A stretch of 37,335 bases of DNA, from contig CAIPQK010000136.1 of NCBI GenBank assembly GCA_903867185.1, positions 1 to 37,335 of the forward strand. The letters are read 5' to 3'. Positions 22,432 to 29,751 of the stretch are shown here, piece by piece. Below the pieces are notes generated by a model. It saw only the letters and a program-made list of their open reading frames with translations, searched no databases and was not told where the DNA came from. The translations under genes and the position numbers were made by a program. This DNA comes from an uncultured Candidatus Nemicrothrix sp. (lineage in GTDB: Bacteria > Actinomycetota > Acidimicrobiia > Acidimicrobiales > Acidimicrobilacustridaceae). Position 1 is the first letter of the stretch. Each line of letters opens with the position of its first letter.

Positions 22432-23661
22432 TCAGCCGAGAACGCCCTTTTCGTGAAGTTGGGCGATTCGGTCAGCGTCGTAGCCGAGCAATTCGCTCAG
22501 AATCTCATCGCTGTGCTGTCCGCATTCAGGTGCTTTGCGTGGAATTGGAAGTTCGCCGCCGATGATTTTGACCGGGTTCGGCAACATGTCCGCACCAAGG
22601 ATTTCTTTCGGGATCCATTGCATGCGATCTTGAAACTGGGGATCGTTCTGCATCGATGATGGAGTGTTGACTGGAGCGAGAGGAGTGTTCCATTCGCCGC
22701 CGAAGTCCATCCATTCTTGTGAGGTCTTTGACTTGAAGATCTCTGTGAGAATGGCAAGAAGCTCTCGATTTCCACGAGCGTGATCGGCATATTTGGAACC
22801 GGGAAACTTTTCGAACAAATCTTCTCGACCGATGCCCTTGCAGAAGTTCTTCCAGAACTCTTGTTCCGAAGCCATGAAGAGAATGTGTCCATCAGAGGTT
22901 TCGTACATCTGATAGCGCACGCCCTCTTTCATTCCAGAGGTTCCAGGTGCCCGACGTTCGTAGTTGTCGGACTTGTTGCCTGTGACCTCTGACTGCGGTC
23001 GCTCGTAGGCCTTGAATGATTCGCTGCGGTACCAGTCGAATGCGGCAGCTGCATCGGACTGGGCGATTTCCATGTAGCAACCCTCGCCGGTAGCGCGAGC
23101 CTTGATGATGCCGGCCAAGATTCCGAGCGCTCCGTACATCGGTCCCGCGTTGATCCCGATGGAAATGTGGGGAGGGATGTAGCAGTAGCCCTCCTCGTCG
23201 TATGCAGGTTCGATGATGCCGGCCCACGTGTCGTACGCGATGCCATGGCTCGGAAGGTCGCGATAAGGGCCGGTCATCCCGTACCCACTGATTGTCATGA
23301 AGACAATCTTGGGGTTGATCTGCTTGAGATCTTCGTAGCCGAGACCACGACGAGCGAGCGCACCGGGACGCATTGCTTCGACGACAACGTCGGCGTCGGC
23401 GGCGAGTTCCTTGAATGCTTGGACGCCCTCTTCGGTTCGGAGATCGAGGACGATGGATCGCTTTCCGCGGTTGCAATGCAGAAAGAGCAACGAGGTGTCT
23501 TCGACGATGGGCCAGGTCATTTGCCGGCCATAGTCGCCACCAGGGGCTTCGACCTTGATGACGTCAGCGCCGAGTTCGGCGAGATTGGTGGTGACGGCTG
23601 CGGGTCCAAGCATCGAAGCTTCGATAATCCGGACCCCGGCGAGGGGGGCAATTTCAGTCAT
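22432..23661 (-). CDS. CaiB/BaiF (class III) CoA-transferase
   Basis: A 409-residue class III CoA-transferase. The N-terminus PLAGVRIIEASMLGPAAVTTNLAELGADVIKVE (first half residues 5-24) is the classical family opening; the catalytic Asp is expected in IAQSDAAAAFDWYRS, near residue 180. It should move CoA from one acyl-CoA to another carboxylate without an acyl-phosphate step; the substrate pair is unknown. I chose the ATG at 23661 because the family starts there; an upstream in-frame start adds 35 residues. It is divergent from the ferredoxin gene with 126 bases between. Confidence 0.92.
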   Translation of the reverse strand: MTEIAPLAGVRIIEASMLGPAAVTTNLAELGADVIKVEAPGGDYGRQMTWPIVEDTSLLFLHCNRGKRSIVLDLRTEEGVQAFKELAADADVVVEAMRPGALARRGLGYEDLKQINPKIVFMTISGYGMTGPYRDLPSHGIAYDTWAGIIEPAYDEEGYCYIPPHISIGINAGPMYGALGILAGIIKARATGEGCYMEIAQSDAAAAFDWYRSESFKAYERPQSEVTGNKSDNYERRAPGTSGMKEGVRYQMYETSDGHILFMASEQEFWKNFCKGIGREDLFEKFPGSKYADHARGNRELLAILTEIFKSKTSQEWMDFGGEWNTPLAPVNTPSSMQNDPQFQDRMQWIPKEILGADMLPNPVKIIGGELPIPRKAPECGQHSDEILSELLGYDADRIAQLHEKGVLG

Positions 23662-23787
23662 GGCACCAATCTGCCACGTCACCCGGCCCTTCGTCACCCC
23701 GGCATCGGCAGATGAGGCAAGATGGCACCTCGGAGGCAGCAGCCTCCGGGCAACCAATGTCATCACTACTCCGAGAAGGGGACCGTC

Positions 23788-23982
23788 ATGCGAATCGTGG
23801 TCGATTTCGATCTGTGTGAAAGCAACGCCGTCTGCATGGGCATCGCGCCGGAAATCTTCGAGGTCCGTGACGACGATTTCCTTTATGTGCTCGACGAGAA
23901 TCCGCCTGAATCAATGCGGGCCAAGATGGAAGAGTCGGTGCAGCGGTGCCCGAAGCAGGCGATTTCGATCGCTGAGGACTGA
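23788..23982 (+). CDS. [3Fe-4S] ferredoxin
   Basis: A 64-residue ferredoxin with C10, C16 and C54 (C-x5-C...CP), the pattern of single-cluster [3Fe-4S] ferredoxins that feed cytochrome P450s and Rieske-like enzymes in actinobacteria. A residue other than Cys occupies the usual fourth ligand position between C10 and C16. AAGGGG lies six bases before the ATG at 23788. A FAD-dependent reductase follows 46 bases later on the same strand and is the probable electron donor. No P450 or Rieske oxygenase gene is in the window, so the partner must be elsewhere. Confidence 0.93.
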   Translation: MRIVVDFDLCESNAVCMGIAPEIFEVRDDDFLYVLDENPPESMRAKMEESVQRCPKQAISIAED

Positions 23983-24028
23983 GTCTCGTTTCGGCGTGCA
24001 ACGCGCCAAAACCCTCAGCTGTTGTTTT

Positions 24029-25261
24029 ATGACTCCCACCACCGTCATCGTTGGCGCGTCGCTCGCCGGCATTAACGCGGCTCGAACCCTGCGACTGCAG
24101 GGTCAGCTCGGCCCGATCGTCGTCGTCGACGCCGATCCCGAGCGGCCGTACGACCGTCCGCCGCTTTCGAAACAGATCCTCACCGGAGAATGGGAACCAG
24201 AGAAGATTCTCCTTCCGGCGGGGAAGGAAGATCTGAACCTCGATTTTCGGCTGGGAACTCGAGCGAAGGCACTGGACCTCGCTGCGCGCCAGATCATTCT
24301 CGAGGGTCCGACTGGTGCGACGGAAACCTCTTCGTTCGACTCATTGGTCATTGCGAGTGGTGCATCGGCGCGTCGCTTACCCGATACGGCAGGAATCGCA
24401 GGTGTGCACGTCGTGCGCACTTTGGCCGACAGCCTTGCATTGCGGGCAGAACTCGATGCTGGGCCATCACGTGTTGTGGTTATCGGCGCAGGATTCATCG
24501 GTGCCGAGGTTGCATCAAGTTGCCGCAAGCGCGGCCTTGACGTCACGCTCGTGGAAGCGTTGCCATTGCCGCTTGAACGCATCCTCGGATCGGAAATGGG
24601 TCAAGTCTGTGCACAGGTACACATCGAAAACGGTGTTGATCTCAGACTCGGTACCGGCGTCTTGCAGATTGAAACGAGCTCAGTGAACGGAGTTGAACGC
24701 GTTCGAGCTGTTGCTCTGAGCGATGGAACCGTCGTCGAGGCCGAAGTTGTCGTTGTCGGAATTGGCGTCACCGTCAATACCGAGTGGCTCGAAGGATCTG
24801 GAATCGCGCTCGACGACGGTGTCGTTTGTGACAACACGCTGCTGGCCGCCCCTGGCGTCGTGGCAGCTGGAGATATTGCTCGTTATCCCAGCACGCGGTT
24901 CGGACGCACACTTCGTGTCGAACATTGGGAGACCGCAATAGCTGGGGGAGAGGCTGCTGCTCGGAGACTCTTGGCGGAAGCGAGCGGAGAAACGCCTGCG
25001 GTATTTGATCCAATCCCATGGTTCTGGAGTGATCAATACGATCGAAAGATCCAACTTGCGGGTCGGCCAATGCCAACCGATGAATGTCGGATCGTGCACG
25101 GGACCACAGCAGAATTTCGATTCGTGGCTCTTTATGGCAATGGCGAACGACTCACGGGTGTGCTGGGAATGAATCGCCCGCGTCATGTGGTGCAACTTCG
25201 AGCGCTCTTCGATGAAGGCGTGACGTTTACTGAGGCTTGCGAACGAGCGGCAGACCTCTGA
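24029..25261 (+). CDS. FAD-dependent ferredoxin reductase
   Basis: A 410-residue pyridine nucleotide-disulfide oxidoreductase-type reductase, like rhodocoxin, putidaredoxin or Fdx reductases. FAD site VIVGASLAGINAARTLR (6-22), NAD(P) site VVVIGAGFIGAEVASS near 149-164 followed by a strand ending VTLVE, and the second FAD motif VAAGDIARYP near 280-289. The acidic residue closing the NAD(P) fold favours NADH. There is no redox-active CxxxxC, as expected for this family. The start at 24029 gives normal length; a longer in-frame version would overlap the ferredoxin gene. Its stop overlaps the Nudix start by one base. Confidence 0.92.
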   Translation: MTPTTVIVGASLAGINAARTLRLQGQLGPIVVVDADPERPYDRPPLSKQILTGEWEPEKILLPAGKEDLNLDFRLGTRAKALDLAARQIILEGPTGATETSSFDSLVIASGASARRLPDTAGIAGVHVVRTLADSLALRAELDAGPSRVVVIGAGFIGAEVASSCRKRGLDVTLVEALPLPLERILGSEMGQVCAQVHIENGVDLRLGTGVLQIETSSVNGVERVRAVALSDGTVVEAEVVVVGIGVTVNTEWLEGSGIALDDGVVCDNTLLAAPGVVAAGDIARYPSTRFGRTLRVEHWETAIAGGEAAARRLLAEASGETPAVFDPIPWFWSDQYDRKIQLAGRPMPTDECRIVHGTTAEFRFVALYGNGERLTGVLGMNRPRHVVQLRALFDEGVTFTEACERAADL

Positions 25262-25767
25262 TGACTGATGGCTCCGCAGATGAGGAACTCATCGATCAAC
25301 TCGATGCGATGGGGATGGTTATTGGCGAAGTGACTCGCGCTGAAATGCGTCGGGCAAATCTTCTCCACCGGTCAGTATTTGTCGTTGTGCGCAATGACGT
25401 CGACGAACTGTTGATTCACCGACGAGCGGCTTGGAAAGATCTTTGGCCTGACGCATGGGATATCGCTGTGAGCGGCGTCGTCGCTGCGGGTGAGGCGTGG
25501 GAATTGGCGGCGGCGCGTGAGCTCATTGAAGAGCTCGGAGTCTCGGCGGAACTTGCCTATCTAGGTGAGGGGTCCTACGAAGACGACGAAGTGCGCGAGG
25601 TGGCGCGCATCTATCAGGCACGTTCCGAAGGGCCGTTTGACTTTTCCGACAATGAAATTGTCGAAGCAGTGTGGGTGCCGATCGGTGATCTGCGTGAGTG
25701 GCTAGAAGGTCGTCAGGTTTGTCCTGACAGCATGTCGTTGGTGCTCCCACGACTTGATGCTCCGTGA
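25261..25767 (+). CDS. Nudix hydrolase (YfcD / IPP-isomerase-like)
   Basis: A 168-residue Nudix protein. The box lies at residues 72-94 (G72, E78, R86-E87-L88, E90-E91, G93), intact. The preceding segment NLLHRSVFVVV...LLIHRRAAWKDLWPDAWDI resembles the YfcD / isopentenyl-diphosphate isomerase-like branch, though that branch includes plain hydrolases, so isomerase function is not claimed. The ATG overlaps the reductase stop by one base (TGATG), giving translational coupling. The YhhN gene follows after seven bases. Confidence 0.9.
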   Translation: MTDGSADEELIDQLDAMGMVIGEVTRAEMRRANLLHRSVFVVVRNDVDELLIHRRAAWKDLWPDAWDIAVSGVVAAGEAWELAAARELIEELGVSAELAYLGEGSYEDDEVREVARIYQARSEGPFDFSDNEIVEAVWVPIGDLREWLEGRQVCPDSMSLVLPRLDAP

Positions 25768-25774
25768 GCAATCG

Positions 25775-26407
25775 ATGACTGCGCTGGCTTTTCTACTTCT
25801 CTCGCTTACTTGTGTAGTCGCTGTTTGCGATTGGCTGGTTGTCGCCAACAACTCTCGAGCGGCGGAGTATGTGCTCAAACCGCTCGTAATGGTTTTTCTG
25901 ATCACGGTTGCAGTAACGCTTGATCCAAGTTCTGATTTTGCACGAGTGATGCTCGTGATCGGACTCGTGTCGTCGATGGTGGGTGACATTGCGCTCATGC
26001 TGCCAACAGACAATTTCCTTGCGGGCCTAGGCGCATTTTTTGTCGCACACATTTTCTACGTGGTCGGTCTTGTGGCACTTGGAATCTCGTTTGGTGGATT
26101 GCTCTTCGGGATAGTCCTGATGGGGCTGATCGCGCTTTTGGTTGGTCGTCGGATCGTTCAAGGAGCAGGCAGAGTCGATAAGGCGCTCATCGGGCCGGTC
26201 TCGGGATATATCGCCGTGATTTCTCTCATGGTGGCTTCGGCGATTGGAACGGGCCGATTTTTTGCGATCGCAGGTGCGTTGTTGTTTGCATCGAGTGACT
26301 CGCTGCTGGGTTGGACTCGCTTTGTTTCGGAAGTTCCAAAGAGTCGCATCATCGTGATGGTGACCTACCACCTTGGTCAGATTGGTTTGGTTCTGGCGCT
26401 TATTTGA
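25775..26407 (+). CDS. YhhN / TMEM86-family membrane protein (lysoplasmalogenase-like)
   Basis: A 210-residue protein with about eight membrane helices. Family landmarks are LKPLVMVFL near residue 34-42, the GDIALMLP...FLAGLGAFFVAHIFYVVGL block near 70-98 (only fragments quoted) and GALLFASSDSLLGWTRF near 165-181, whose acidic residues are conserved in lysoplasmalogenases. Eukaryotic and Legionella members cut the vinyl-ether bond of lysoplasmalogens; the bacterial substrate here is unproven. The ATG at 25775 starts seven bases after the Nudix stop; an ATG at 25757 would overlap it by 11 bases. Confidence 0.85.
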   Translation: MTALAFLLLSLTCVVAVCDWLVVANNSRAAEYVLKPLVMVFLITVAVTLDPSSDFARVMLVIGLVSSMVGDIALMLPTDNFLAGLGAFFVAHIFYVVGLVALGISFGGLLFGIVLMGLIALLVGRRIVQGAGRVDKALIGPVSGYIAVISLMVASAIGTGRFFAIAGALLFASSDSLLGWTRFVSEVPKSRIIVMVTYHLGQIGLVLALI

Positions 26408-26448
26408 GACAACAAACTTTCCGAAAGCCTTTCTGGGTAGTCGCCCCC

Positions 26449-26454
26449 TAGGAT
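26449..26454 (+). promoter_or_regulatory. -10 box (TAGGAT) of the GltB-like gene
   Basis: TAGGAT ends six bases before the ATG at 26461; no Shine-Dalgarno site is present. Confidence 0.55.
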
Positions 26455-26460
26455 TCGGTC

Positions 26461-27993
26461 ATGACATGGACTGTCGTGCTGGTTGTCATTGCAGTGTTGG
26501 TCTCGCTTCTTCTTTTGATAGCGATCTATGACCTCATACAACGAAAGCACGCGATTCTTCGAAATTTCCCCATCGTCGGTCATTTCCGATACCTGCTTGA
26601 AGCAGTTGGACCCGAACTTCGTCAATACATCGTTACGGATAACAACGAAGAAAAACCTTTCAGCCGAGATGATCGGCGTTGGGTGTATTCGACCTCGAAA
26701 CAGCAAAATTCGTATTTCGGTTTTGGTACGGACAACGATCTTGATCAGTCCCGTAATTACACAATCATCAAACACTCGATGTTTCCCCTCGATGGTCCCG
26801 CTGATGCACCGCTGCATCCGGACCCATCGCGGATGCTTCCGTGTGCCAAGGTCCTTGGCGCATCACATAATCGGCGCTTTGCATTTCGGCCACAATCCAT
26901 TGTGAACGTTTCAGGAATGAGCTTCGGTGCGCTGAGTGGCGCCGCTATTGAAGCGCTTGATCGGGGCTGCCAGATTGCTGGAGCACTCCACACCACAGGC
27001 GAAGGCGGTATGTCCGTCCATCATCTCCACGGCGCCGATCTGATTTGGCAGATTGGTACCGGATACTTCGGCTGCAGAAACGAAGACGGTTCCTTCAACT
27101 TGGAACAGGCGGTCGCACAAACAGAGTCGGCGCCAATTCGGGCGATTGAGATCAAGTTGAGCCAAGGGGCAAAGCCTGGTCTTGGGGGTTTGCTTCCAGG
27201 CAAGAAGGTCACGCCAGAAATTGCAGCAATTCGGGGAGTTCCGGTGGGGCGTGACTGCAAAAGCCCTGCTTCACATTCTGCGTTCAGTGACGTTGCCGGC
27301 CTCATTGACTTCGTTGAAGTTCTTGCCGATGCCACTGGGCTTCCGGTTGGGATCAAAGCTGCTGTAGGGCAACGAGAATTCTGGACCGAACTCGCGACAT
27401 TGATGGCAGCGACTGGACGGGGTCCGGACTTCATCACGATCGATGGTGGCGAGGGCGGAACCGGAGCCGCACCGCTTGCGTTCAGCGATCACGTTTCTCT
27501 GCCCTTCCGATGGGGGTTCACCCGGGTCTATCGCTGTTTCGCTGAGGTTGGAATCACCGATGATGTTGTTTTCATCGGGTCAGGAAAGCTCGGCCTTCCT
27601 GATTCAGCGTTTACCGCGATTGCACTCGGTTGCGACATGGTCAACGTTGGGCGCACGGCGTTGTTCTCCATCGGTTGTATTCAGTCGCAGCGATGCCACA
27701 CAGACCGGTGTCCGACGGGTGTCGCCACACAAAATCGACGGCTATCGCGTGGGCTTGACCCGACCGATAAAGGGATTCGATGTGGGAACTATCTGGCCGG
27801 GGTGCGGTTTGAGCTCGAACGTTTGAGTTGGGCATGCGGGGTAACCCATCCTGCGAAAGTGACCGCCGACATGATCGAAGTCCTTGAGGATCGATGGACG
27901 GCCGAGACGCTCCGCGAGATGGTCGGGTACGAGCCGAACTGGGGTACGCCATCTCAATCACTGCTCGATGAGCTCGATGCCCTCTTTGGGTAG
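26461..27993 (+). CDS. Membrane-tethered FMN-binding glutamate synthase-family protein
   Basis: A 510-residue protein. An N-terminal hydrophobic helix (2-24) is followed by NFPIVGHFRYLLEAVGPELR (35-54) and a FMN-binding barrel like the synthase domain of GltB. The cysteines C406, C412 and C417 have the C-x5-C-x4-C spacing of the GltB [3Fe-4S] cluster. There is no amidotransferase domain and no NADPH subunit, so it cannot use glutamine as GltB does. Stand-alone members of this family (YerD-like) have no settled function; a membrane-linked oxidoreductase is likely. The leaderless TAGGAT box precedes the ATG. MptB follows after 37 bases with its own box. Confidence 0.88.
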   Translation: MTWTVVLVVIAVLVSLLLLIAIYDLIQRKHAILRNFPIVGHFRYLLEAVGPELRQYIVTDNNEEKPFSRDDRRWVYSTSKQQNSYFGFGTDNDLDQSRNYTIIKHSMFPLDGPADAPLHPDPSRMLPCAKVLGASHNRRFAFRPQSIVNVSGMSFGALSGAAIEALDRGCQIAGALHTTGEGGMSVHHLHGADLIWQIGTGYFGCRNEDGSFNLEQAVAQTESAPIRAIEIKLSQGAKPGLGGLLPGKKVTPEIAAIRGVPVGRDCKSPASHSAFSDVAGLIDFVEVLADATGLPVGIKAAVGQREFWTELATLMAATGRGPDFITIDGGEGGTGAAPLAFSDHVSLPFRWGFTRVYRCFAEVGITDDVVFIGSGKLGLPDSAFTAIALGCDMVNVGRTALFSIGCIQSQRCHTDRCPTGVATQNRRLSRGLDPTDKGIRCGNYLAGVRFELERLSWACGVTHPAKVTADMIEVLEDRWTAETLREMVGYEPNWGTPSQSLLDELDALFG

Positions 27994-28018
27994 ACCATTC
28001 GAAGGCACAACGCGCCAC

Positions 28019-28024
28019 TAGCCT
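28019..28024 (+). promoter_or_regulatory. -10 box (TAGCCT) of the MptB-like gene
   Basis: TAGCCT ends six bases before the GTG at 28031. Confidence 0.5.
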
Positions 28025-28030
28025 CTTTGG

Positions 28031-29686
28031 GTGCCTTCAACCTTGGAACGTGCCCGGACGGCGGTCACGACGTCTCCAGAATTGCGCCGACTTGTAGAAC
28101 GCGGCCGAGTCATTCTCCAGGGTCCTTCCGATGATCAGCTGCGCCAAGAGCGAGACGAGTCTCACTGGCAACCAACCGCTACGAGCTCGCGCTGGTGGCA
28201 AGTCGCTCTCAGCGCGCTAAGCGGACTTATCGGTGCCATCGTTATTGCAGCGTCAGCTCCGCAATGGCGCTTGGCTGTTCCCACTTGGCGTCTGACGTTC
28301 CCTGGAATAGCGCATCCCGGAACCTCCACTCAGTCGACGTTTTGGTTTTTCATCGGTCTTGTATTGCTTGCGTGTGGCTGGCTTGGGCTTGTTCATTGCG
28401 CGGGACGAATTTCTGATCCGCGCCGAGCGGTAGTCATCATCGGCGCCGTCATTGCACTTTGGGCGATCCCCGTTTCGCTTGGACCACCGCTGCTTTCAAA
28501 CGATGTTTACAGTTACGTTGCTCAGGGCGAGATGGCGAGTCGGGGAATCGACCCAAGCTCGGTTGGCCCCATAGAACTTGGGCGCAACGACTTCACCAGT
28601 GGGGCCGATCCGGTGTGGCGTTCGGCGCCCGCGCCCTACGGTCCTGTCGCTGTGATCGCTGCACGGTCAGCGGTTGAACTCGCAGGGCATGATCAGGTGG
28701 CGGCGATCAACTTTTATCGTTTGATCGTTTGGATTGGCGTGATCATGGCGGCGGTCGGAATCGGCATGATCGCCGTTGGAAATGGTCTCTCAGCAGCAGT
28801 CGCTATCGCGATCGGCATTGGTAATCCGATCATGATCGTGCACGTCATCGGCGGGGTGCACAACGACGCGCTCATGTTCGGTTTCCTCGCGCTCGGTCTT
28901 GCTGCAGCGCAGCGAGACCGTAAGAAACTTGCGGTTGCACTCATAACTGCTGCGACTGCTGTGAAGCTTCCGGCCGCAATCGGTTTGCTCTATCTCGGTT
29001 GGTGTTGGCGCGGCGCAGTGGCTACGTGGAAGGAACGGGCAGTCTCGACGGTCGCGGTTTTCACCGCGGCAGTTGGGGTGATCGTGGTGGGTTGCGTCGT
29101 GGTTGGACTCGGCCCGGGCTGGATAACGGCATTGAAAAGCACTGGGAAAGTCAACGACACCTATTCGCCCACGACGAAAATTGGTTTCAGTATCGCTGAG
29201 ATTCTTAACGCCATTGGCGTTCATGTCGATGGACAGTTGCTGGCATCGGGAGTCCGAGCGTTAGGTCTCTTGGCAACTGCCGTGATCGCATTCGTGATGT
29301 TGATGCGAAGCCCACGAGTCGGAGTGGTCAAAGCAACCGGAGTCATGCTCGTTGCGTACATCTTGCTTGGGCCCGTGATCTGGCCGTGGTACCTCGTCAC
29401 CGGTTTCGCACTTTTGGCGGCGTGTGGACTTGGTCGATATCGACCCTCCTATCTTGTCGTATGTGTTGCTGCGAGTTTCTTCGTGTGGCCGACTTCGGTT
29501 GTTTCGATGGGCTCTTTGGGCAGCGACTATCAACACCTGCGCGGTCTCGGTGTCGTGCTTGCTGTCATAGCGCTGGCTTGGGGCGCGCAACGATTCACGG
29601 GTCGGTGGGAACGCCGCTACCACGGGATGAGCGACTCCGAGCGCGATCTGGCCGTGTCGACCAGTCAAACCGGAACTGAAGCATGA
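28031..29686 (+). CDS. mptB: MptB-type polyprenol-phosphomannose alpha-1,6-mannosyltransferase
   Basis: A 551-residue membrane protein of the GT-C class with about 12-13 hydrophobic segments. The first extracytoplasmic loop, LLSNDVYSYVAQGEMASRG near residue 155-173, carries the Asp expected in GT-C active sites and is typical of MptA/MptB proteins; GNPIMIVHVIGGVHNDALM near 257-275 and ATAVKLPAAIGLL near 314-326 also fit. MptB elongates the alpha-1,6-mannan core of lipomannan using polyprenyl-phosphate-mannose outside the membrane. The start GTG follows a TAGCCT box. Whether this organism makes lipomannan is inferred; other polyprenyl-phosphate sugars are possible. Confidence 0.82.
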   Translation: MPSTLERARTAVTTSPELRRLVERGRVILQGPSDDQLRQERDESHWQPTATSSRWWQVALSALSGLIGAIVIAASAPQWRLAVPTWRLTFPGIAHPGTSTQSTFWFFIGLVLLACGWLGLVHCAGRISDPRRAVVIIGAVIALWAIPVSLGPPLLSNDVYSYVAQGEMASRGIDPSSVGPIELGRNDFTSGADPVWRSAPAPYGPVAVIAARSAVELAGHDQVAAINFYRLIVWIGVIMAAVGIGMIAVGNGLSAAVAIAIGIGNPIMIVHVIGGVHNDALMFGFLALGLAAAQRDRKKLAVALITAATAVKLPAAIGLLYLGWCWRGAVATWKERAVSTVAVFTAAVGVIVVGCVVVGLGPGWITALKSTGKVNDTYSPTTKIGFSIAEILNAIGVHVDGQLLASGVRALGLLATAVIAFVMLMRSPRVGVVKATGVMLVAYILLGPVIWPWYLVTGFALLAACGLGRYRPSYLVVCVAASFFVWPTSVVSMGSLGSDYQHLRGLGVVLAVIALAWGAQRFTGRWERRYHGMSDSERDLAVSTSQTGTEA

Positions 29687-29730
29687 GGAATCTGAAAACT
29701 TTTATTGCTGGCTGACGGCGTGACCTAGGG

Positions 29731-29751
29731 GGCACTGCTTCGGCTAGTGCC
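29731..29751. terminator. Hairpin between convergent mptB-like and pepN genes
   Basis: GGCACTGC (29731-29738), loop TTCG and GC-T-AGTGCC (29743-29751, one bulged T) form a stem-loop. It overlaps the pepN stop codon and lies 44 bases beyond the mptB-like stop, so it could end transcripts from both sides. No T run follows in the plus direction. Confidence 0.5.

Noticed and set aside
22892-23476. 194-codon minus-strand frame inside the CoA-transferase gene
   Set aside because: Arg/His/Ser-rich shadow frame; the CoA-transferase frame is intact and conserved.
23555-24028. Long N-terminal extension of the ferredoxin reductase through the ferredoxin gene
   Set aside because: The first GxGxxG FAD motif starts six residues after the ATG at 24029, the normal distance; the extension is out of frame with the ferredoxin and has shadow-like composition.
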